Of a DNA stretch of 59,389 nt, positions 1 through 13,700 are shown in pieces (the first letter of the stretch is position 1; each line of letters starts with the position of its first letter). The notes under the pieces were generated by a model that had not been told where the DNA came from, searched no databases, and saw only the letters and a program-made list of their open reading frames with translations. The stretch comes from Mnemiopsis leidyi (Eukaryota; Ctenophora; Tentaculata; Lobata; Bolinopsidae): NCBI GenBank assembly GCA_000226015.1, contig JH153107.1, forward strand, positions 225,128-284,516, given 5' to 3'. Position numbers and translations under genes: made by a program.

Positions 1-567
1 ATAGCATCAACATTTTTCTATCGCTGTCTTCTACCTGTGTGCAAAGTTTCAAGGTGCTTGACATTTCACAGTAGCGTGTGCAAATTTTCAAAGTTAGTTA
101 ACATAAAAAAGAAATTTTTTGGGACTTGGCAACTTTGGACAGGTGCCATTGAGTCAACTTTTATTAGTTTTTCGTGAAATTTTTACAGCTGCTTAACATA
201 GGTATAAATAAAATTCGTGCAAATTTTCAGCATGATTCAATTAGAAACGGCTGAGTTTTATTCATGCAATGTAAATTTCCAAAAATTTCCAAATTCTCGG
301 AAAAATTTTCTTTTTGCGATTTTTAAAAATGCGTCATCTTAGAATCAAAAAATAAGTGGTGCAATTGATGCCCATTAGGGTGCTTTAGGTTACTGTACAG
401 TCCGTTGGTCTAGCTAAATTTTTACAATTCCCCTTAAGGGGGTTTGGTCAAATGCCAGATCGATGCGAGCTAAAGACAACATACAAACTATCCTGAGTCC
501 CCACATTATTAAAAAAAACAAAAATTACCCAAGAAAATAGAAGCACGAAAACAAACTAGCAACTGAC
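1..567. other. AT-rich stretch, probable BLTP1 intron
   Basis: No conserved coding segment, RNA gene or repeat recognised; assigned to the intron after the exon ending near 568. Confidence 0.5.
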
Positions 568-1798
568 CGGTCACTCCGAGTTAGAGGTTTTGGTTGAGAA
601 GATGGCGAGAGAGGGGGGCTGGAGACGGGGGCATCCTGGGAGCCCATCTCTCCGATCGGACGTGACAACAGGAGGATTCTCTTGATGAACTCTCCGCTCA
701 ACCAGGCGTTGTGGAACGACTCAACCTCGTCCATACGCTTGATGTCGTAGGTAAGATCCACCTTTCCTATGTCCAGCATTGAGCTGATGTGAGCTATCAG
801 CTTTTTTGGGTTGTGTCCCGGGATTGATACTCCTTCTGAGTTCTGCAGGGTGAATGGTAGAATTATGTTGGCGTCCGCATCCTTACGTGATGTTTGGAAA
901 CAAAAAGATGTGTTTGTGAAAGGAAAACATTAATTAAATTCAACAGTCAACTACAAGTTGCAAAAGTGAAGAGAAAAAAGGTAAGCTAGACTGAACGTCA
1001 AAACTAACTGTAAGTTCTTTAGGAGTGGTGATCCTGGTGACCGCGACATTGCCTCCGCCAATCGTGACACTCAGAGCATTTCTCACTTCTGCTCTACTCG
1101 GCAAACTTTGAGACTGAAACGGAAACAATTTAACTATGAGGCTAGATAAGTTAAGTTTTTAACCTTTTTTAAACCTTTTCGAGCGAATCACGATTACCCA
1201 AATTTCGCAAATTCGTTCAAAACATTCTCACACTATGACTTGCTTTTAGTTGGATACCTGCTGATAACTGGACATGGCACTGAGTGGGTGATAGAGACTC
1301 AGTTTGCACTGTTCCAAGCACCAGGTGACGTTCCAACAGCTTGTGGAACCGTCTCGGATTATCGGGACTTCTTTCCTGAAAAGTTGATAGCATACTTGGT
1401 AACATACGTTGTGATATAAACTGTCTTTATTGTTCAAGGACACAACTTTTCCTGTGATTATCATAAAGATGCTGATCGAGTGGCGTGCAAATTTGAACTG
1501 CCAGTACTGTAAATGATAACCGTTAGAGAAAATAACAAAAGCTAACCGTCCGGTGGCGGCAGTGAGGAGAACTTGGGAGGGAGTCCCCTTGGTGGAAAGA
1601 AGGAAACAACTCCTGGGAACGACCAGGGAACACTCGTGCCGGGAGAAGGGCTGACAGCTGAGTTTTATCGTGCTGGGTTCCACCATCACCATGATGATTA
1701 TGTCGACGGGGAACGTGTCTGTTGGGGCTGGTTTGCAAGAGGAGTGTTCCGAGCTCGGGGTAGGGGACGTCTTTGCTTCTTCTATCGCTGTTTTGGAT
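568..1798 (-). CDS. BLTP1: BLTP1 last exons seen in the window
   Basis: Exon 1547-1798 lies between acceptor TTTCGTTTCAG and donor ACG|GTTAGC and encodes a block matching human FPVDVVVYVRVQPSQIKFSC. Exon 1254-1379 encodes TWCLEQCKLSLYHPLSAM (human ACMSDFSLYVFHPYGAG). Exon about 1003-1109 encodes NALSVTIGGGNVAVTRI (human LSINLEFVKVSLSRIRR). Exon about 568-881 encodes DIGKVDLTYDIKRMDEVESF (human DIGSASFKYDMRRLSEIL), with a possible donor CCG|GTCAGT. The open frame that runs on to 525 with a stop is taken as intron read-through. Human BLTP1 has several hundred further residues, so more exons are expected beyond base 1. Confidence 0.88.
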
Positions 1799-4700
1799 CT
1801 GAAACGAAAAATATAGATGTCCCAGAAAAATGCCATAGTTATACCCGACGAGATTGGCTATGGTATTCTTCCTGAGATATCAACCTAAACATCAAATAAA
1901 TTATGTTGTGACACGCTATTTAATTGATAAAATTTGAAGGAAAACAAGTAAAGTCAGATTGTATCCTACCTTTTAGGATCTTTTAGGATTTCCTCTATCT
2001 CCTCAGGAATAAATGTCTGTAAGGCACCAGCGGAACTCGGAGAACCTAAGTTTTTGTCCTTAGACAGGAGCTGATCAAGGTACTCGAGGAGACAAGGTCT
2101 GATAATCTGGTCCTGTTTCAGTGACAAAACCCGGACAGACGAGTAGAGAGAGCCTGTCTTGATGGATTTAGTCCCACTCTCATCGCTCCCGGAAGTGGTC
2201 GTCTCCGCAGATACTCTGGAGGTAGCAGAGGTGACCACACCACCAGACACTCCGGCATGTACCGAACTTTTCTCCGTCAGCTTGGAGGACGTGTAGTGAA
2301 GTTCACATCTCGTCTCTGGGATAAGAAACTCTGTGTTGTCAGTCACAAAGTCCTGACTCTCGTTAAACCGTCCTTGGAATCGTCCCTTTTTCGACATGCT
2401 TTCGTCTGTCTTAGACGTAGGATACAGAGTTATCCTGCCATTACCCAACCGGAGATCTAGGTCGAGCTGGAACTCAAGAAGAGGTGGCTCCAGAGCTTGG
2501 GAGGGCAGGGTAGAGCCTAAACTACTCGACACACTCTCCTCATCTCGGAGGACAGATTTAGAGGTACGGGTAGAGTACATGCTAACCTCATCGGGCTGCT
2601 TTCTTTCTTTATCCCCCTGGGTCCCACTTGCTTGCTGCTTCTTCCGTTTCGCACCGCTCGTAGTACGCTCCAGCTTCTCCTTGTCCTTCTTGTCCGCGTG
2701 TAGAGCTGTTCGTTTCCAGATCTTGACGGCTTCCTCCTCGTTGAACTGGCCCTTCTCTGCCGACTGAACTCCCAGATTTTTGACTAGCTCCGTCTCGTCT
2801 ATAGGCTCAATACCATCGTCCTTCGGATCGTCCGTGCCAACAATCGAGGTAAGGGTCTTGTACAGACCGACCAGCTTAGTGATGATATTGGTACTGAGGT
2901 GGACGTTTACTCCCTTGATATCGCTGATTACTCCCACCGTCATCTTCCCTGATTGCTCCCCCTCTATCCCAGCTTCTTTGAGCGATCCAGTGGTTGACGT
3001 CGTCAGGGTCGTGTAGTCGTAGTTCCCGGAATCAATGGAGATGGAGTTAAGTTCTTTCTCGGCACTACGAGGAGCGGCGTTCTCCATCCACTTCTTCTCG
3101 TCAAACTCATCGATAAACCTGATGACAAAATCGTTGAAGAGTCCCTTGTTGTTGTGGATCACACCGAATGCCATCTTCATCTCAGCTGTCTTGATGGAGA
3201 TAGAAAGAGCCCCATCACCGGGGGAGTACTTGACGAGGTCTGTCTGGGAGGCGGAGAGCAGCTCCTCCGTTGGTGAGAGCACAGAGCTCTTCTGTATGGG
3301 GAGGCAGACCGCCAGGTTCCTCACCGTCATCTTCAGCTGGGTGTTGCTCGGCAAAACCGGTGGTCCTTCCGGCAGGTTGAACCGGTTTTTGAACGTCTCC
3401 GTGGCGGTAACCGTCTCGTCGTTGAGCTTCTGACGGTCGTCATTAAAGATTGCGTAGGCTGTTTTGAAGTTGAGGTAAAAGAGGAGAGCTTTGTCAAACG
3501 CACCGGGCTGCATGAACAGTTGAGGGTTGGATATGGTGGCGTGGAAAGACTCACTAGAGCTTAGCTTATTCTCAAATAACCCCTGAAAAGTGAGCTGATT
3601 AACTTGGAGTTTTCGAGGCACTCAATAGACGTCAGAATTTGTGGAATGGTAGGGAGGAGTTGCAAATTTGTTTACTTAGGTTTAAGTTAACTTAGGTAAG
3701 AAATGACGCAGTTTTAATAGTAAGACTAAGGGGGTCGGCAATTGGACAGGTTGCTTGCAGAACTCAAGGAAAGTCAGAAATTATATTTGTTTAATTGTGG
3801 AAATAAGAAGGAGTCGGTAATTATGAAATCTGCCGTAGAAATTAGGAATTAGATTTTCTGCCAACGAAATTTTTTTAACGACAAAATATTTTTCGTCGAT
3901 CAGAGATCAACAATTTATATTTCGTCGATCAGAGATCAACAATTGGACCGTTAATTGAGTTCTGAGTTATCGTTATATGACGAGTTTTTCACCGATGAAA
4001 TTTTTAACCGACGAAAATTTTTACCCCTAAGGTATTTAATTAAATTCATGCTCCGAGAGCCACTGATATCAGTCTATGTCTGATTTTAGACCTGAAACCG
4101 TTTTTGACCGCTTGCGCCAAAAATCAAGTGCCAAAAAGTCGCAATTGTGACCCCTCCTCTGGTTTTAAAATATGAATTTTTACATTTTTAGAAATAACGC
4201 AACTTGTCAGAATTGCTCCTAAATCAGGTGCTTGTGTTTCACAATTCTGACAAATTTATGACGCCTCCGCAAAAACAGCATAGCTAATGAATAGCTATTT
4301 TATAGCTGAAAGCACGATACAGACCTATTCGTACCGTTTCTACTAAGATAAAAGCTGTGAAAGCCGAGCTTACCTCGTTATTTCCCAAACTGGCAGTAGC
4401 TCTGAACTGGAGGAACTTGACCATGTCTTCCTCGCTCGATCTCGGGACTCCAGGATCGATGTCAGCTAGCTGACCCAGGGTAATGTCCGTTGTTATCATA
4501 GTGCTGATAAACATCCGCGGTCGCTCAACTGAAAGAGGTTTTATCCGATCATTGCAATAGTTTTCTCTGTAATTATATCATCATCACGGACGATATATAG
4601 AATTAGATAACCAAAATATTTACTTGATCACTGAAATAGTTTCTAGATCAACTTTTGCTGTCAGTTTAAGTCATTGCTTAAATTAATAGTGACAACAACC

Positions 4701-7700
4701 TCCATTTTTATAAAATTTAAAAACGGTCTGGTCATGAAATGGTGTCAGGCAAAGATTCCCGACTTTCTTTGTTTTAAAGAATCCTCCCCGGAATCAAAGT
4801 CCAGAACTGTTTCTTTAGTACTTCACAGTTCATTGTACACCAAATTTCAGATCGGCATAGTGACCAGTCAGTTTCACGGAAGCACAAACTTGTCGGTGCA
4901 GTTTCGGATAGGAGGAAGTGTTTACCGAGTACAATTACTCTGATAGGGGGGGGAATTGCACACTTCAAGAGGTGTCGCAAATTTGTTTTGTTTTAGGCTG
5001 CATAGGTGTCTCAAAAATGATTTACACACGAACGAGCTAACCTCCTTACTTAACCGTTAAAATCATGTTGCAAAACAAATTCGAGACACTTCTTTTCGAT
5101 TGCGGTTCCATGGAACTGGCACATAAATAGTTCCCTAAGGTCATTGAAAATGATTTTAGGACTTAATCCCTAACTAATCGAATCCCTAACGCTATAAATT
5201 ATGACTTATATAAGTGCAGTGATTCAGTCCGATGTGGAGTTCAACAGGAGAGAGTTCAACAGGAGAGAACGATTCTTTAATTGCTACTACACAAGTGTCT
5301 CTAAGATAGCTGACCACGCAGACAAAACTACTTGACTGGGGAGAGTAAAAGGGCGTCCCGGCCTTATCCCACAGCGGCGCTATTCTTCACGCGCCGCGTC
5401 CCCACACGAAGAACAAGATATAGTCTGTCGATTACCCGTAAACGAGCTAATAAATTTGATGATTGATCACAAATTGATAATTTTTTCGTCTAGAGGCTAT
5501 ACACGGAGTCCCTGACTAGAGGCGAAGTTCCTGTCAGTTAACTCTAAATTCTAGGTAAGTGTAAGTTAAAACTCAAGTAAGTGACAGAATGCCAGACTCT
5601 ATCCTAGGATCATTTTGGCGCAGTTTTGCTTTTGAGGACTGCTTTATTTTTGTTTATCGGCAAACAAACTACAAAACTATTAGCACAAATTTAAGCAAAC
5701 TGCATTAATGTTAGCTATTCTAAACTCGTATAAAAAAATCGAGAAATGACCTTCTTTTTCATAGATTTTCATATATTTCCTGAGTTAAACTACTCCTTAA
5801 ACCACTTAAGTTCATGTACAAACCCTCATTAAAGGATTGTCTCATTATAGCGACTGATAATCAGTAATCACCCACTAAATATCACAATAAACTATACTTA
5901 CGTAACGAAATTTGACAGCGGTTAACTCAGAATTTCTGGGTAATCACCGACATATTTCAGCAGACTTTTGCATACTTAAAATTATTTGCGTACCTTAGAC
6001 TTATATATATATTATATTCTCACATTCCAGATATTTATGTATAAATATCTAGAATGTGAGAATTGAGTAGCACCGACAGCTAAAAGAAGAACAGTTTTAC
6101 CAAAAGGTGGCCCATATATTTTGGGTATCATTGCCTTTGTTTAGCGTTATTTTCGTTGTATTTTCAACCCATTAAAATTCTACAAAAAAGCCTTCACTTA
6201 TATTGAGTTTGCTCTAGGACAGATCTTATTGACTTTAAATTTACCGATCGTATTGTGTCCCTGCTACCTGAGCTAACATAGAAGCCGTAATTAAAGTGAT
6301 TAGTGCCTCATTTTGTGCACAGTGTAAAAATTAGTTAGATAAAACTCAGATAGTTTCGTTTGTCCTCACTCGCTATTCTTAGCAACCGTCACTTAGCTGA
6401 CAAAACTAACTGATTTGTTCTCGATCCCAAGCAGCCGTAACTAAGCTATTAAGCTAACATAACTTACTGATTTGTTCTCGATCCCTAGCAACTGTTATTC
6501 TCTCCGTTACCATTCTGTTCTTCACCTCTACGTTTATTGTCTCTGTCTTCAAAGACATCGCCAGATCAGATGGAGTTGTCGCCAGTAAATCAATACCCTG
6601 AGAGATTGCTTTGTCTAAATTTTTAGGGGTTAAACTCGGAGTACCTACAATTTTTAAGGTAACTAAATTTTACGACACGATCACGTTTCTCCATATCAAG
6701 AAGGACTATTTAATAAGAAAGAAAAATTCTAAATAAGATTGTTGTACAACCTTACATGACCAAATTTGAATATTCAGCTTGAGATTTAAGATAGCGCGTG
6801 ACTGTTTCCATATGCATAACAATGGGCATGTCACATTTAAACCTCAACATGTGTGTAACATTGTAGTCTAATACTACAATTCCTTGCAGGTTAGGGAGTT
6901 GAATTTGTGCGATGTTAACAAACGGTATAACAGACCAGCATGTATGGTTATGATGCACATACTAATTCCCCTGGATGGATCAGTTATTGAGATAGCTAAC
7001 TGTTAAGTATTGTTAAGTAAGTTAAGTATTGTGTTAGGGAAATCGTTTACGAGCACTTAATGCAAATTCAAGTATCCATTTCGACCTAAGATCAAGAGGA
7101 ACTGCTAGTTTTGTGGTGAGCTTAACGGTCCAGAATCCGAACCGTTGGAGAGCTTTGGCCCTCCCTCGGAAAACTAGTGCCCCAGTTTTGTTTTTGTTCT
7201 TGTGAGATTTTTTCTGTTATCGTTCGGGCGAGTTTTTGACTCGACCGATAATTGCAGCCAGATTAGCAATCCAAGTGCTGTTTGCTGACAACATTTCCAC
7301 ATTCAGCGATGAAAATGAGTAAAGAGAGATTATCTGTCGTTAACTGCTTGGTTGTATGAATAATGACTTCTCATGCACGGTTCTATCGTCATTCGACCCG
7401 CAGTTTCATAATTAAGTGATTATATGAAAAATTGAGCATGTTTCCCCTAATTAATCTTACATTTGTACAATTTTCGGTGGTTGGTATCTATTTTGGTAGA
7501 TAAATATATATGACCCGGTGCTACAGGTCTGTAGACGAAAGATTAAACATAAATAAATCGTCTTAGCTTTCGTTTAACTGCCCGAAATTGGTGCTCTAAA
7601 TTATTATCGTTCTGGATAAAAGAGTTTTAAGTAGTAAATACTAGGGTAGTCTTAAATACTAGGGTAGTAGTAAATACTAGGGTAGTAGTAAATACTAGGG

Positions 7701-10700
7701 AAGTAGTAAATACTGGAATCTGGAGTAGTAGTAAATACTATTCTGGGACCTGGAGTAGTAGTAAATACTATTCTGGAATCTGGAGTAGTAGTATATTCTA
7801 TTCTGGAATCTGGAGTAATAGTAAATACTATTCTGGAATCTGGAGTAGTAGTAAATACTATTATGGAATCTAGGGTAGTAGTAAATACTATTCTGGAATC
7901 TGGAGTAATAGTAAATACTATTCTGGAATCTGGAGTAGAATTTAATACTATTCTGGAATCTGGAGTAGTAGTAAATACTATTCTGGAATCTGGAGTAGTA
8001 GTAAATACTATTCTGGAATCTGGAGTAGTAGTAAATACTATTCTGGAATCTGGAGTAGTAGTAAATACTATTCTGGAATCTGGAGTAGTAATAAAAACTA
8101 TTCTGGAGTAGGGCCAAATATTATTCTGGCATCCAGAGTCCGGTAGTCGGACCTGAAGTTACCTGCAGTTTCATGGTGAAGGCGAAGGGTACCATGTGGG
8201 CGCTCGTCGGAAGGGAGCTGCTCTTTGCTATCGGACTTGTCTTTTCCACCGTGTATCTGATCAAGTTTATTGTGTCTAGAAACTCGTTTATTTCCTGAAA
8301 AAAGTGTGATCGTTGAATTTAAATTTACCGTGCCTTATTAACTGCCATTTCAAGAGAAAGGTGTTTTTTTCAAAATGGCTTTCGAGAAGGATTTCTTAAG
8401 AAAACTGTACAATCATTGTGACGACGAAATCTTTGCAAAATTCTACTCCACGTATATTACAGATCCAGTATTAGGTATGGTTTGCTTCTAAGATTTGAAG
8501 TGTATTTGAAAAATTTAAGGAACTATTTAGATACTTGGACGAATTCTGCTAAATTTAAATTGTGTTCAATTTAGCGGTTATATTGCAAACAAATTTTACA
8601 CACTATATAATTGTAATTTGTAGATTCAGAATTGTCAATAAAGTCTGTGATCACCAAAAATTCCAGGTCTCCTACAGGACGAAGAGAAGGCACAAAACTT
8701 CCTATCACTGCGGGGCTGGCTAACTTTCCTTAGTGTCTTCTGTGGAATACTCGGTATTCTCTGTGTGTCCTTCAACTTCCTCCTGGTCACATACTACTTT
8801 CCACGTAGACATCACGTGATGCCATCTGTCTACCTCTCACTCGTGTCATGTGACCTTCTCAGCGGTGTTGCTGCCATGACAACAAGCGTTACTCTAGCTT
8901 ACCTCGTCCGCACGACAACATATGAAAACCACGCCTTAATCCTGGCGTCATACGTCACCAACTCGTTCAGTTGTAGGTTCTCGACTTGGATCAGTCTGAT
9001 TTTGGTAGTAACAAGGACAATAAGCATTGTCAGACCTCACGTGACACTGAAACGAAGTCACGTGATACTAGGGATAGCTGTCTGTTTCGTGATGACAGTG
9101 CTCGTAATCTGTTTGGACGATCTGGCGGAGCGGGAGTCCAGGGGAATCAGCATCTGGCATCGAGTCAGGTTTAACCTGGTCTTCAGCATGTCCGGACGGA
9201 GAGTGCTTCTTTACCTCGGCAGGAAAATGTGTGTAGTTTTCCCCCACGCTGCCATCTGGACATTCTGTGTTATCATACCCTTCGTGATCCCAGCTCTTAC
9301 CTCCCTTCTAGCCATGCTGGTTCAGATCTACTTCATGTCGATCTCCGGAGGTGTTGCAAACAGGAAAAACAGAACAAACAGGAAGATAACCGTAACGATC
9401 CTCCTCCTTACATCTGTGTACGTCCTGGTTAACACCCTCTACTTCATCACCACCATCACCTTCCTCTATCTAGTGCGGGACATGACACCCACCATATCTC
9501 TAGCTCTCTTCATCACCTCCACCGTCCTACCGCATCTCAACGCTCTTGTAAACCCCAGCATCATGATGTTGAGGGGGAGGAGGATTAGAGATCACGTGGT
9601 ACGGCATGTCACGTGTCAGAGTGGAGTTGTGAGGGGAGCTTCTGTTTCGCCTCGCGTTTTAGCTTCTGTTATAGTGACTAGCGAGAGGCAGTGATTCGAG
9701 TAATTGGAGAAGACACAGCAGGTCGCCTGGTCGTCAGGTTGACACTTAAGGGTAGAAGACACAGCGCCTAGTAGTCAGGTTGACACTTGAGGGTAGACCT
9801 CTACGATGCATAAGATCACCTCAAGGCTATCCGCTGGCATTGATAAACTACTTAAACAACTCACGATTAGTTGCCTTATATTTTAATTTACATATCAAAA
9901 GGTTCAATTATATATTTTTCACAAACGACATGCGAGATGGATAGCGATTTAAACAGTCCAGGTCGGTTAAATTATTGCTGAAAAAAGCCAATTTCCAAAC
10001 CTTCATGAAAGCGTTCTGTACGAGAAGAACATGGTTCAACATGGTGGTGGGAAGCTGCAGTTGGAAGGTCTTTATCTCCACCACACCCGTGTAATGCTCC
10101 CCGTGTATTCCACTCCTGATTCCACTTGGATCTCGCTTCTTCACCTGGTATCAGTCGTGTTACTTTTGTGATTTTGAAAGTTGATCAGTGATTATTGTTT
10201 TTATTCCTGTGTAATTTCTATGCAATGTTCTGCGTGGTGATTGTTTTAATTTTGATTACGATTCAACAATGTAATTATTTTTTTGAGCTAAAACTCTTTT
10301 GTTTTTTTAAAATGAAAAAACCCTTATTCCAAAACCCCACTCAAGCGATCATCTCCAAATGAAAGAGTTTCCTACCTTCTCTATTCGAATGAATATCTGA
10401 GGTAAGGGAAGATGGGTATGGAGGTCTATCTCCTTGGCATTCAGAGACAGTTCATGATGATGAATGTCCAGTTGGGCGGTTTGTCCTTTGTTTTGAGCGA
10501 ATCTCACATGCAAATCTCCGATCTGGGAGCAAACAATTGACTTCAAGAATCAAGAGAACAGTAGAACACGTGACTTTACGACTACTTACGGTTAAGTGTA
10601 CTTTACTGCACTGGTTATCAATGGGCCATTCACCTCTGTCGAGGTATCAAGTGCTTATTGGTTATTGCTCCACTTTATAAATATCCTTGGAATCAGTAGT

Positions 10701-13700
10701 TGCACTCGAATGGACATTATCCATGTTCAAGTTTTTGATGTCAAAAAGAGAAATATGGGTAGATATCACTGAAGATATGTATCCGGTATCGTACCCCGTG
10801 TTTCAAGGAGAGAGAAGGTAGGATATACAGATCTATTGAAGCAGCTCGGATCACTAAGTTTAGATCTATTTCTGTCTGTTTGTTGGGGTTCTCTATGTGT
10901 ATCCGCTGTAAACTCTGCTGCGGTCTGAAATACAGTGCGATTAGTTGTCCTGGTCATGGATAACACGATGAGCATTGGTTGGTAAATACTTGGAGTGATA
11001 GAAGATGAAAATAGCAGATACGCGAAGAACGATGAGAATGTAAAGAATTTAGTGACAGTGAAGTGAGACCTGTTAGATAAAGAATGCAGTGATGTTTGAA
11101 TGTAATGAAGACTTGGTGGAAAGTGAAACAGAGCTGACAGTGCCCTGAGGTCATCTTCCAGCAGTACATGAGAAACTTTTACATCTTCTACATTGGAACT
11201 GGGTGAAGACGATGTGATTATGTACAAACATAAAAATTTGATCAATGTGAAAGTGAAAAAAATTGTGGAAAAGTATAGGTTAAGTTAAGTGCAACGTTGA
11301 AATTAGAAAGTAAAAAAACCTTTGAAAGTATCTTTCGAAAGATTTGATCTCGTGAAGCACTAGTTTTGTGGATATTAGAAGGACGTTTTTTATTTCCACG
11401 ATAGGTTTCGGAACTTTCGCTTTCAACTCTGTTACGTTTATGAACATTTTCTGAAAAGATGTGAATGTAATGCGGGTATACCGTCACGAAAGTGTAGTGC
11501 GGCAGAGCAATTCAGCATTAAGATTTAAGGTTCTTGATTAAATCTTAATCTAAGATCAAATGTTACCCTCAAATCCAAATATATTGTAATGGAATGGAGA
11601 GGTTCAAACTTGGCGTCCGTATATACAAATGCCCAGTTTGAACATCTCCATTTAATTACAATATCTATATCATATCTACCTGAATTCTGGTGACATGAGG
11701 AAGGAATGAGTAGACAGTGTTCAGAGTAGGAACATCAACACAGATCAGTTGACTGGAATAAGAAGTGTGTCATTGCTTTTTACTTTAAGTGTAATACCAA
11801 AATACGTGTTTTCAATAAATAGATTGTAACTTATGAAAGAAAATTTTCCATATATCAATAAAGAGCGTATTATGTTAATGGTTTTATGAATGTCTGCCAA
11901 GTGATGGAAAATTGACATAAATCTATCGGTTTTGTGCAAGCCCGCAACAACCGGTTATTCACTCCAGTAAACCAAGTATTCTCATAATCCTCCGATTTTC
12001 ATAATTATCCGACTATCTTTCCATGTAAAGGTTCTGCTGTTTTTTCTCAAATCACCATGGTCTCAGTCGAAGGAAACTTTGACAAAACCGTCATCCTCCA
12101 CATCGTCCTTACACTGCTGCTAGGGATCGTGGGAGTAGCTTGCAATGCCCTCATTCTCCTCTACTACGTCAAGAAGACCAAGTTGGATCAACTTTCCATC
12201 ATATTCGGATCTCTGTCGGGATTCTCGGGCATCCTCTCCCTGCTGATGATCATTAACTTCATCTTCTTCTTCATCGGGGATCTCTACTACGACTACGGTC
12301 ACGCTCAGGATTGTCAATCAAACTTCGGGCTCTTCATAGCTGCCTGCTTTAAGGTTCTCTTCATGACGTCATACAGAACGATAGTCTACATCCTAACAGC
12401 CCTGATCTTCCTGACAGCTTGCAAGGTGAAATGGCCAATCTTCAAGATCAGGACTCAGCTCCTAAAACACCTGATAGCGGGGTATCCGGTGATGCTCTTC
12501 CTGGTTGTCAGTATCAACTGTTTTATCGAAGTGAGCTGCACCACACCCTTCTACATTCCCTGGATTGGAAGAACAATCACCATGACCATCATCTACTTCT
12601 GGGTCCTCCAGGCCATACCCGGTGTGCTATCTCTGGCATGTCTGGTATTTCTTCTCCAAGTTGTCACGTGTGACCCACAAACCCTGCCTGCCGAGCTGGA
12701 ACCAGGGCAGAGCAAGGAAGGAACAGTCCGGAGAGTCCTGGATACGATCGAGGAGGAAGAAAAGGGAGCTCTAAACAAGCTGAAGAACTCCCTCTCTCAG
12801 GTTAAGACGAAGATATCCGCTAGCAAGTCCAACCTCAGCACTAAGTTCGAGGGACGACAGGTGACAAAGAAGACGATCTTCACCATCCTGATCTTGACAA
12901 CTGTGCTGCTGGTGACACTGGTAATCAGCACTGTGGTGCCTCTGAAGAGCATCTACAGCAACAACGACATACTCTACTACGACATCCACCACACCACCGC
13001 CGACTTCAACACCGTCTACGTGTGTACAGTCCTGCTCCCCGTACTTCTCCTGGCTGTAGTGAACCCTGTAGTTCTACTGGTCAGGGTTAACGGTCTTCAC
13101 AAGTTCACCGTCAGGCTAGTCAGAAGCACATGTGCACCGCTCATTGACGCTGTCGAGAAGAGGAAAAACGTGGACAGTTGAACAGGAAATAGTACTGCTG
13201 AGTGATCTTCAATCTGGATAACTCTTGCTTGTGGGGAGCTAACGAGTGATAAAGACAGAACAAGTCCGGAACAAGTCCCATTGGAAACCAGGAAAGCTAT
13301 AATTAGAGAGAAGCAGGGTGAAGAGCAAATAGACGAAACAATGCACTTTATTAACAGATCATAATAGAATGAAACTGACCAGTCTTGTTTGGTCTCTTCG
13401 TCGTAAAAGTTTACAGCAATATTGGTCTCATCTAGATTTCCAGAAATTATGTTCGGGGAAAGAGGTTCCAGTATGATGTCTGAAGACATTGAACAATCAG
13501 TAATACAACAAAGAATGTATACGATGTTTTAGATCCAGGTTTTTTCATAACAATTTAAAGTATTGATATTACGGTATTGAAATTTCAAAAAGTTTTTGTT
13601 TTAATGACATCCGGAATTTTGAGGAAAGTATTCTCCTTGCATACCACTGTTAGGACTGTTGTTCATTTCGACGTAAAGGTTCTGTAAGATAGCTGCTGCT

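Noticed and set aside
1573..3433. Plus-strand open frames opposite BLTP1 exons
   Set aside because: Antisense shadows of the large conserved minus-strand exons.
7695..8117. Open frames on both strands encoding decapeptide repeats
   Set aside because: They arise from the 30-bp minisatellite, whose period is a multiple of three; the strand-symmetric openness argues against a protein.
10766..11487. Long minus-strand open frames as a separate gene
   Set aside because: Composition is repeat-like; one expected BLTP1 exon may hide here, but I could not align it convincingly.
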